From positions 1-29,394 of the forward strand of contig DFBZ01000135.1 of assembly GCA_002366835.1 (NCBI GenBank): DNA of 29,394 nucleotides, in the 5' to 3' direction. The notes under the pieces are model-generated. The model worked only from the letters and a program-made list of their open reading frames with translations, was not told the DNA's origin and made no database searches. The stretch comes from Gammaproteobacteria bacterium UBA3067 (GTDB lineage Bacteria > Pseudomonadota > Gammaproteobacteria > Pseudomonadales > UBA3067). Made by a program: the position numbers and the translations under genes. Below are positions 23,338-29,394 of the stretch, in pieces (position 1 is the first letter of the stretch; each line of letters starts with the position of its first letter).

Positions 23338-25191
23338 TTACTTGTCCAGTTGGGATAAATCCCTTACGCCGCCTCGGTCAGCACTGGTCGCCATTGCTGC
23401 ATAAGCCTTTAGCGCAGTGCTGACTTTACGCGGACGAATTTCTGCAGGTTTCCAGGCATCGGGCCCTTTGGCAGACATAGCCTGCCGGCGTTGATCCAGC
23501 ACCGTTTCATCAATTAAAACATCAATGCTGCGATTGGGGATGTCGATTTTGATAGGGTCGCCAGCTTCCAGTAAAGCAATTGCCCCGCCGGAGGCTGCTT
23601 CAGGTGAAACGTGTCCAATAGACAAGCCGGAAGTGCCACCGGAAAAACGCCCGTCGGTAAGCAGGGCACATTCTTTACCTAAGCCCTTGGATTTAAGATA
23701 ACTGGTGGGGTAGAGCATTTCCTGCATACCCGGCCCGCCCTTGGGGCCTTCGTAACGGATGATAACGACATCGCCAGTTTTTACTTCATCGGCCAATATG
23801 CCTTTTACGGCGCTATCCTGGCTTTCAAAAATACGCGCTTTGCCTTCAAAGACGAGAATGCTGTCATCCACACCGGCGGTTTTCACTACGCAGCCATTTT
23901 CAGCGATATTGCCATAAAGTACCGCTAGGCCGCCTTCGCGGGAGTAAGCATTTTCCAGATTACGGATGCAACCATTGGCACGATCATCATCCAACGAATC
24001 CCAGCGGCAGTCTTGACTGAAGGCTTGCTGGGTAGGAATACCTGCCGGACCTGCTTGGAAAAAGGTTTTTACGGCGTCGTCGTCGGTTTGCATAATATCC
24101 CACTGGGAAAGAGCTTCGCCCAGCGTTGCGCTATGTACTGTGGGGAGGTCTGTGTGCAGCAGCCCGGCACGATCGAGTTCTGCAAGGATGGCCATAATGC
24201 CACCCGCGCGGTGAACGTCTTCAACATGGTATTGCGGGCTATTGGGGGCGACTTTACATAACTGAGGCACTTTGCGGGAAAGCCTGTCGATGTCCCTCAT
24301 GTCAAAATTCACCTCGCCTTCCTGCGCAGCGGCCATCAGGTGGAGGATGGTGTTGGTGGAGCCGCCCATGGCGATATCCAGGGTGGTGGCGTTTTCAAAC
24401 GCTTTGACTGAGGCAATGGAGCGAGGCAGTAAAGAGCTATCGTCCTGTTCGTAGTAACGTTTGGTGATGTCTACGATACGACGGCCCGCTTCCAAAAACA
24501 GTTGCTCTCTATCCTTATGAGTCGCAAGGGTGGTGCCATTGCCGGGTAAAGACAAACCCAGTGCTTCAGTCAGGCAGTTCATGGAGTTGGCGGTGAACAT
24601 GCCCGAGCACGAACCACAGGTGGGACAAGCACTGCGTTCATACGCCTCTGCTTGTTCATCAGTGACATTCGGGTCAGCTGCCGCCACCATGGCGTCTACT
24701 AAATCCAGCTTGATCAATTTGTCGGAAAGTTTGGTTTTTCCCGCTTCCATCGGGCCGCCGGAGACAAAAATAGCAGGGATATTCAGGCGCATTGCGGCCA
24801 TCAGCATGCCGGGGGTGATTTTGTCGCAGTTGGAGATACACACCAGTGCATCGGCGCAGTGGGCGTTGGCCATGTATTCGACGGAATCAGCGATGATCTC
24901 CCGCGATGGCAGGCTGTAGAGCATTCCATCGTGGCCCATGGCGATGCCGTCATCCACGGCGATGGTGTTGAATTCCTTCGCGACGCCACCTGCTTTTTCA
25001 ATTTCTCGGGCAACCAGCTGGCCCATATCTTTTAGGTGCACATGGCCGGGTACAAACTGGGTAAAAGAGTTGACCACAGCGATAATGGGTTTCTTGAAAT
25101 CATCATCTTTCATTCCGGTTGCACGCCACAGGGCGCGGGCCCCCGCCATATTTCGGCCATGGGTGGAGGTTTTGGAACGGTATGCGGGCAT
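23338..25191 (-). CDS. ilvD: Dihydroxy-acid dehydratase
   Basis: The 617-residue iron-sulfur enzyme dehydrates dihydroxy acids to the keto acids of valine and isoleucine. It is nearly the length of E. coli IlvD (616) and very similar throughout. Cluster-ligand regions are Cys122 in ISNCDKITPGM and Cys189/192/195 in ACPTCGSCSGMFTANSMNCL. Downstream blocks EGPKGGPGMQEMLYPTSYL and DGRFSGGTSGLSIGHVSPEA carry the substrate and metal site. AGGAGAG lies just before ATG. It stands alone between trpE and a pseudogene; no other ilv or leu genes are near. Confidence 0.97.
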   Translation of the reverse strand: MPAYRSKTSTHGRNMAGARALWRATGMKDDDFKKPIIAVVNSFTQFVPGHVHLKDMGQLVAREIEKAGGVAKEFNTIAVDDGIAMGHDGMLYSLPSREIIADSVEYMANAHCADALVCISNCDKITPGMLMAAMRLNIPAIFVSGGPMEAGKTKLSDKLIKLDLVDAMVAAADPNVTDEQAEAYERSACPTCGSCSGMFTANSMNCLTEALGLSLPGNGTTLATHKDREQLFLEAGRRIVDITKRYYEQDDSSLLPRSIASVKAFENATTLDIAMGGSTNTILHLMAAAQEGEVNFDMRDIDRLSRKVPQLCKVAPNSPQYHVEDVHRAGGIMAILAELDRAGLLHTDLPTVHSATLGEALSQWDIMQTDDDAVKTFFQAGPAGIPTQQAFSQDCRWDSLDDDRANGCIRNLENAYSREGGLAVLYGNIAENGCVVKTAGVDDSILVFEGKARIFESQDSAVKGILADEVKTGDVVIIRYEGPKGGPGMQEMLYPTSYLKSKGLGKECALLTDGRFSGGTSGLSIGHVSPEAASGGAIALLEAGDPIKIDIPNRSIDVLIDETVLDQRRQAMSAKGPDAWKPAEIRPRKVSTALKAYAAMATSADRGGVRDLSQLDK

Positions 25192-25362
25192 GGGTCTCTC
25201 CTGAGTAGCGCTGAAGGTAAAAATACAAGGCTGGAAGAATAGCAGGAATCACTGAGCCGAGACAGCACTCAGCAGGAGGAGGGTTTTGCAAAAAAAAACG
25301 AAACAGAAGGGGTCTGTTTCGTATCAAGGGGAGTATTAATGAAAAATAAAAGCGGGGTTTAT

Positions 25363-25758
25363 TTAGGACGTTTTGAAAAAAGGACTTGCCCAGTTTCCCG
25401 GCGTTGCCTAATAGGTCGCCAGTAATGTCAGCAAGCTGCTCAGAAGCCTTGCCGGTATCAACATTGTCGATTTGATCGGCATAATGTTCTGCAATTTTTC
25501 GAGCGCCCTTTAAACCCTGCTTGATGCTTTAGACAAGGGGGTCGTCAGATTGGTTCCCAGAGTTTTTGTTTTTCGGGTCGGTCAATGCTTCTTCGGCCAC
25601 TTCTCACAGCCCTTTAACGAGATCGCACTCCTTGGTCGCGCGAGGGGCAAGTTCATCAAGTATAGGGTTAGCGGCTTTGCTGGCCTGGTTGATTATTTTG
25701 TCTGCGTCGCCATTTTGTAGGTTTTAGCCGCATCTCTTATCAGTTTGTCGAAATCCAT
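25363..25758 (-). pseudogene. Decayed gene of about 131 codons, family unknown
   Basis: On the minus strand ATG 25758 opens MDFDKLIRDAAKTYK, then the frame breaks near 25710, where one G of an expected GGG appears lost. The next frame continues with GDADKIINQASKAANPILDE and EVAEEALTDPKNKNSGNQ, broken by TGA (25604-25606) and TAA (25529-25531). Both stops would be CGA and CAA after one C-to-T change. It then gives SIKQGLKGARKIAEHYADQ and ASEQLADITGDLLGNAGKL. A six-base homopolymer (25376-25381) shifts the frame again; with one base fewer the gene would end SFFKTS and stop at 25363. The rebuilt protein is small, Ala/Lys/Asp-rich and probably helical, with no signal peptide. I do not recognise the family. 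Sequencing error could explain the shifts but not both stops. Confidence 0.72.
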
Positions 25759-25923
25759 CGTTAAGCTATTGCGTGTTTTGAACTCAGAAAAAAGATGGGC
25801 ATTGATGTGTTTTACTTCAAGCCTTCGTGCTGAAGATCTATTGGGTCTGCCCCGCTATGGCGTTTTTTTGAAACGACGTCTATTCTGTTGCCTCCGTTAA
25901 GAAGACTGAAAACAGAGCTAATA

Positions 25924-26388
25924 ATGACTAATGAAAATCCGCATTCGACGACACCGCGCCCACTTAACCAACGCGCCATTATTTATGGGGTAATGATTGA
26001 AATCGCAGGCACTACACTGGTCAGTATTGCCATGAGTGGTCTAACAAGGCAGGTGCTCGGGGGGCGTGGGATGGATGAAGCGCAAATCAAGGAATTCTTC
26101 CAGAATCAATTCGAAAACATCCCTTTTATGCTGGCTGGTTTGGTGCCGGGTTTTCTTGTGGCAGGGTTGGCTGGTTACGTGGCTGCAAAAGTTGCCGATC
26201 AGCTGGAGTACTGGCACGCTTTAATCGTTGTACTGATGGTTGCAGTGATTTTTTATGGCCCCACCCTAACTCGTGCGCCAGTATGGTTTTCAGCACTTAG
26301 CTTGGTGGGTATTCTGGTTTCGGCTATGCTCGGGGCGGGTTTGAGTAAGCGGCACAAGGGGTCGCTTACTTCTCTTGAGAAAAAATAA
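25924..26388 (+). CDS. Small four-helix membrane protein, unknown
   Basis: From ATG 25924 the protein has 154 residues; the TTG at 25888 would only add a non-conserved basic tail. Four hydrophobic segments are clear: AIIYGVMIEIAGTTLVSIAM, PFMLAGLVPGFLVAGLAGYV, ALIVVLMVAVIFYGPTL and FSALSLVGILVSAMLGAGL. The loop between helices 1 and 2 is acidic/amphipathic (RGMDEAQIKEFFQNQFENI), and the tail is basic (SKRHKGSLTSLEKK). No transporter motif is visible. No strong Shine-Dalgarno is seen. It is convergent with the DUF1244 gene. Confidence 0.72.
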   Translation: MTNENPHSTTPRPLNQRAIIYGVMIEIAGTTLVSIAMSGLTRQVLGGRGMDEAQIKEFFQNQFENIPFMLAGLVPGFLVAGLAGYVAAKVADQLEYWHALIVVLMVAVIFYGPTLTRAPVWFSALSLVGILVSAMLGAGLSKRHKGSLTSLEKK

Positions 26389-26422
26389 AGTGCTGCGTTT
26401 ACGGTTCTTTTAAGGGCATGTC

Positions 26423-26453
26423 GGCTACTGCTTCTTTATTAAAGCACGTAGCC
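26423..26453. terminator. Hairpin between convergent genes
   Basis: GGCTACTGCTT and AAGCACGTAGCC pair over 11 bp with one bulged base, around an 8-nt loop. It sits between the membrane protein gene (+) and the DUF1244 gene (-). No U tract follows on either strand, so it is a weak or Rho-assisted terminator candidate. Confidence 0.45.
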
Positions 26454-26467
26454 TAAGATAAGGGGGG

Positions 26468-26767
26468 TTAAGCTTTTGCACTTTGGCGTGCTTCAAATGC
26501 GGCAAGCTGCTCCGGCGTGGCCTTTTCCTGAAATTTCTCCTTCCATTCGCTGTAAGGCATGCCATAGATGACTTCTCTAGCATTTTCATAGTCCATCACC
26601 TCGCCTCTTTCTTCCGCTTCGGCGCGATACCACTTCGCAAGACAGTTTCTACAGAACCCCGCTAAGATCATCAAGTCGATATTTTGTGCTTCTTTGTGTT
26701 CATCCAGATGCTTGAGCAACTGCCGAAAAGCAGCGGCTTCAACTTCTGTTTGGGTATTTTGATCCAT
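26468..26767 (-). CDS. DUF1244 family protein
   Basis: The 99-residue protein starts at ATG 26767 (MDQNTQTEVEAAAFRQLLKH), the usual family start. An upstream in-frame ATG would overlap the Rieske gene and add a non-family tail. The signature FCRNCLAKWYRAEAEERGE, with two cysteines, and YGMPYSEWKEKFQ identify DUF1244, a family of small cytoplasmic helical proteins of unknown function. Its start lies 4 bp past the Rieske stop, so the two are probably translated together. Confidence 0.88.
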   Translation of the reverse strand: MDQNTQTEVEAAAFRQLLKHLDEHKEAQNIDLMILAGFCRNCLAKWYRAEAEERGEVMDYENAREVIYGMPYSEWKEKFQEKATPEQLAAFEARQSAKA

Positions 26768-26771
26768 GTTA

Positions 26772-27098
26772 TCAGCCAATATTTTTGACCAGAATTCGGT
26801 CGTTTTCGATTTCAAAAGGAATTGCCTTCAGCGACTTCCCTTGGCAAGGGCCGCTAATGCAATGGCCGCTTTCTATTTCAAACAAGGCATTGTGGTTGGA
26901 GCATTGGATAAAGCGTTTATCCATATCAAGGAACTGGTTTTCCTGAAATTCTAGGTTGATGCCTATGTGGGGGCAGGAGTTTTCATAAACATAAATTTGC
27001 CCATCATGCTTTACAGCAAACAAGGCGCTTTCCCCAACAGTGAAGCCCTTCGCTGTGCTTTCGTCGATATCTACTACTGAACATAAGGTTTTGGTCAT
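26772..27098 (-). CDS. Rieske [2Fe-2S] ferredoxin-like protein
   Basis: The 108-residue protein starts at ATG 27098 with GAGAG 4 bp before it; an in-frame ATG 21 codons further up adds an unrelated tail. The cluster ligands are in CPHIG (Cys-x-His) and CSNHNALF (Cys-x-x-His), the standard Rieske pair. ISGPCQGKSLKAIPFEIEND is the usual segment after the second site. With no membrane anchor it is like the small soluble electron-transfer Rieske proteins of dioxygenase or nitrite reductase NirD type. No oxygenase partner is in the window; it shares a transcript with the DUF1244 gene. Confidence 0.9.
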   Translation of the reverse strand: MTKTLCSVVDIDESTAKGFTVGESALFAVKHDGQIYVYENSCPHIGINLEFQENQFLDMDKRFIQCSNHNALFEIESGHCISGPCQGKSLKAIPFEIENDRILVKNIG

Positions 27099-27504
27099 TT
27101 TTCTCTCGGTTAAATGTTGCTCAATATTGTGTATTTTTGCACTGCTCGCTTGTAAACACAATATTTTCCGCGGTATGGGCTCGGCTAGAGGCCTTTGCTA
27201 CAAAACGAAGCGACATAAGGCGTAATAGTAGTGCCAAAAGCAAGATGGCTATATCGGCGCTAGAGGAGGGGTGAGTAATGTGTAAAATTTTCCGACAGGT
27301 GTATATCGAATATATATCCTGAGTAACGCTATAAAAATCTAACGATTACAATAGGTTGTGGATATTTTTTGCGCTTAAAATCACAGTGGCATTTTATTAT
27401 AGAATGTGACGCCCTTCTAAAAAGCTTAAGTTTAGCTCAAGTATTATACTAAGTTTTATGGTTTTTACTCATTGGTGTAAAAAAGTTCGACACTGGTGAT
27501 CTTT

Positions 27505-27531
27505 AAAATCTACATGCAATGTGCAGATTTT
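27505..27531 (+). promoter_or_regulatory. Inverted repeat, possible activator site
   Basis: AAAATCT and AGATTTT flank ACAT and ATGT with a 2-nt offset, forming an imperfect 11-bp dyad. It lies about 85 bp upstream of the candidate sigma-54 promoter, a usual place for an enhancer-binding protein site. The link is an inference. Confidence 0.4.
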
Positions 27532-27614
27532 AAGCAAAATTAAATATTTAATTTTTATCTATAAAATATCCCATATATTTTTTGTTAAATGATAGCCCAT
27601 TTCTATCGTTAATC

Positions 27615-27630
27615 TGGAACGCATCGTGCC
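27615..27630 (+). promoter_or_regulatory. Candidate sigma-54 promoter of the PEP-CTERM gene
   Basis: TGGAACGCATCGTGCC fits TGGCAC-N5-TTGC with two mismatches. The invariant GG (27616-27617) and GC (27628-27629) have the exact spacing. The predicted start near 27641 would give a leader of about 78 nt. PEP-CTERM genes in other bacteria are often RpoN-dependent through the PrsK/PrsR pair. Confidence 0.55.
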
Positions 27631-27718
27631 CTATCTATGGAGAACCTGTTCGTTGTGGTTCCTTAAGATATTGGTGATTGATTTGCCCAAAATAAAAATT
27701 ACGATAGGAGTAGTTGAA

Positions 27719-28414
27719 ATGAAAAATGAACTAATTAAGAAGTCCGCGCTGGTTGGAGTAGTTTCTATGGCCTCGCTAATGGCGGGATATGCTAGTGCCG
27801 GTGCAGTGCATACTTTTAAGGATAATATTGATTTCACCGATCCACTTACCTATACGACAAAGCTGAGTGAGATCACAGATGACCCAAGTGGCTGGACTAC
27901 CGGTAAGCCTAATCCCATCGGAACAGATGGTGGTGGGCCGTGGGCCCCAAAATTTAAAAAAGATGATATCTTCGGATTGTATATGACGAGTGTGGGCCAC
28001 GATGATGCGGTATGGTATACCCATGATATAAGTGATAGCGGCTACAGTTCTGCGGATTTCGATATTACCGATGCGATGCTCTATTTGTCATTTCATGATG
28101 ACAAAGGTGTTCATGGCGGAGATGATAAGTTGGGCGAGTCGGCTGAGGTAGATCTGTTGGGCTTCCTAAGTGGTGATCCTCTTTTTGAAGTTGATAATGC
28201 TACTTATAGTTACACAGTTGATGGCGTGGCACTTGTCGATCTGAAGTATGATGGAGATTTACACGTGGCCGTACGTGCAGAGGCAGGTGATTTTTATCTT
28301 CAAAAATCGAAGCTGAAGGTGAAAGCCGCTCATGTTCCTGAGCCCGCATCTCTTGCTCTATTAGGTCTGGGCCTTGCGGGCTTGGCTGGGGTAAGAAAAC
28401 TTAAAAAAGCGTAG
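27719..28414 (+). CDS. PEP-CTERM sorting-domain protein
   Basis: The 231-residue exported protein starts at ATG 27719 with GGAG at 27707-27710. It has a signal peptide (basic KNELIKK, hydrophobic ALVGVVSMASLMAGYASA, cleavage near residue 27). The C-terminus is a textbook PEP-CTERM signal: VPEP at 206-209, hydrophobic ASLALLGLGLAGLAGV, then RKLKKA, recognised and cut by exosortase in the inner membrane. The middle (28-205) is rich in Asp, Gly and aromatic residues with alternating beta-like patterns (AVWYTHDISDSGYSSADFD, AMLYLSFHDDKGVHGGDD); it has no cysteine and I do not recognise a named domain. Such proteins are usually secreted or surface attached in the exopolysaccharide matrix. No exosortase gene is in the window. 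Confidence 0.9.
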   Translation: MKNELIKKSALVGVVSMASLMAGYASAGAVHTFKDNIDFTDPLTYTTKLSEITDDPSGWTTGKPNPIGTDGGGPWAPKFKKDDIFGLYMTSVGHDDAVWYTHDISDSGYSSADFDITDAMLYLSFHDDKGVHGGDDKLGESAEVDLLGFLSGDPLFEVDNATYSYTVDGVALVDLKYDGDLHVAVRAEAGDFYLQKSKLKVKAAHVPEPASLALLGLGLAGLAGVRKLKKA

Positions 28415-29394
28415 TAGAGTGAAGGTATATTCCTTGAGTCTAACGATATAAGTAACTGTTAGGCTTGAGGAGTGTGGGCTAGCATGCAATATGTGTTAAT
28501 GGCCCAAGTGATGATGCGGAGCTGCATTCAAGTGGCTCTGAATCATTCATGAATTTCTATCTTGTACCGAAAACATCCCGTTTTTTTGATTGTCTTAACC
28601 TATCTGCTACTGGTGTAAGTCACAGTTTTTGTTTCCAACCCGACTCTATTCATGAAACCACGTTTTCTGCAGTGATGTAGCTATCAGGAATACCCAAAGC
28701 ATTTCACGGGGTTTTTTTATTTCCTACAAAGTAGTAGGTGTATGTCAGCTCTCTGGATTTGCCGATTTCTGCAGCAGAAAAGAAATTCGGTTTGAATTTG
28801 CTGGGCATTTATAAAGAAGGGTCTGAGGCAGATAAGCCAGAATTATTTCCAGATTCTGGGCTTGAGATGCCCTTAAAAACTTTCTCTTGGCGATAGGGCC
28901 TAGTCTAAAAAACCTCCCCCCTTTTTTTTTGTCCGCAGAGCGATTTTCTATAATAAAAATACGGCAGCGATGAAAGCGTCATGGCCTTACCTTCCTGTAT
29001 ATGTACGGCGATGCGGAGCTCCCTATTTATTATTTCATGATGATAGAAAGGGTTCTCCGACTTTTCTATTTGAAAAACTAGGGGTAAAGCCCTGGAAATT
29101 GTTAATAGGCGGCATAATCATGAAGTAAGACGTCATAAAAAGTTTGAGAGAAAGGGCTCTGAAAGCTTTGATTATATTTTTTTGTGGTGGCTTATCTAAA
29201 GGTCTCTAGAAAAACCTTCTTGTATTTTCCTTGAAAAAAGTAATGAATTGTATGATAGAGGCTGCACCTGAATCGAGCGGTGCATCGCTTCTGAGGCGGT
29301 GTCGTAGGCCTAGCGGTGTTTTAAAGTAAGTGAAAAATAGTTGTTTAAAGCGTTAGCGCTTGGTTTTGTACGTTTATCGAAATGCAATTAATTG
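28415..29394. other. Gene-poor region to the window edge
   Basis: I find no convincing gene in these 980 bp. Short open frames exist: 28549-28680 (43 codons), 28738-28896 (52 codons from GTG, with protein-like sequence such as EKKFGLNLLGIYKEGSE) and 28970-29128 (52 codons from ATG). The last has TATAAT at 28949-28954 upstream but no good -35 or Shine-Dalgarno. Stems occur at 28434-28467 (a GTCTAAC..GTTAGGC hairpin) and about 28832-28862. GCGGTG repeats three times at 29277-29318, 17-19 bp apart. The region could hold decayed genes or a small RNA. Confidence 0.45.

Larger units (their letters stand above)
27099..27718. other. AT-rich regulatory region before the PEP-CTERM gene
   Basis: No gene is visible in these 620 bp. 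The right half is very AT-rich. It holds an inverted repeat at 27505-27531, a further imperfect one at 27585-27612 (TTAAATGATAG against CTATCGTTAA), and a -24/-12-type promoter candidate at 27615-27630. TCACA (27381-27385) and TGTGA (27405-27409) are inverted but in the wrong orientation and spacing for a CRP site. Confidence 0.6.

Noticed and set aside
19846..25242. Many long open frames opposite trp and ilvD genes
   Set aside because: They are antisense shadows of well conserved genes, with no family resemblance.
27381..27409. TCACA..TGTGA pair as a CRP site
   Set aside because: Half-sites are in reversed orientation and spaced 19 bp rather than 6 bp.
27626..27718. Upstream extension of the PEP-CTERM reading frame
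   Set aside because: It overlaps the promoter candidate; ATG 27719 has GGAG and begins a proper signal peptide.
28438..28464. GTCTAAC..GTTAGGC pair resembling integron attC ends
   Set aside because: Only 27 bp in total, too short for an attC site, with no inner L boxes, no cassette pattern and no integrase.

Overview
The window looks like chromosome of a gammaproteobacterium of the Pseudomonadales/Cellvibrionales kind. The evidence is gene order: AAA+ ATPase, HIT protein, coq7, speD, OsmC, crp/vfr, trpC, trpD, trpG, as I remember it from Pseudomonas aeruginosa (around PA0649-PA0657). The proteins themselves agree: a Vfr-like CRP, an E. coli-type SpeD, a Coq7-type hydroxylase and an IlvD close to the E. 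coli enzyme. A PEP-CTERM protein suggests an environmental, possibly aquatic, biofilm-forming species. No rRNA, tRNA, CRISPR array, transposase or integrase gene was found.

Layout. 1-6986: a probable gene tail, then a heavy-metal efflux operon on the + strand (CzcI-like His-rich protein, czcC, czcB, czcA) and a small coiled-coil protein, ending in a strong hairpin terminator. 7034-9061 (-): a large lipoprotein with three four-cysteine InlB-like repeats. 9494-12228: a Ycf46-like AAA+ ATPase (-) divergent from hinT and coq7 (+). 12437-16084 (+): LprI-like, PhzF-like and chemoreceptor genes that appear inserted between coq7 and speD. 16151-17850 (-): speD, a VOC protein and an OsmC protein. 18378-19004 (+): crp/vfr. 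19030-22993 (-): a compact trpEGDC operon. 23338-25191 (-): ilvD. 25363-25758 (-): a decayed pseudogene. 25924-27098: a four-helix membrane protein (+), then DUF1244 and Rieske genes (-). 27719-28414 (+): a PEP-CTERM protein behind a candidate sigma-54 promoter. 28415-29394: gene-poor DNA.

How the genes work together. CzcCBA forms one tripartite pump for divalent metal cations across both membranes. trpEGDC converts chorismate through anthranilate to indole-3-glycerol phosphate; ilvD serves branched-chain amino acid synthesis; speD feeds spermidine synthesis; coq7 serves ubiquinone synthesis. CRP is the global regulator of the block.

The most unusual DNA is a 167-bp imperfect palindrome (two 81-nt arms, 5-nt loop) between the OsmC gene and crp. 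It looks like a MITE-type element or a structured RNA. Next come the candidate sigma-54 promoter with an upstream inverted repeat before the PEP-CTERM gene, and the pseudogene, whose frame can be rebuilt with two single-base shifts and two C-to-T stop changes. I did not find a clearly new multi-gene system.
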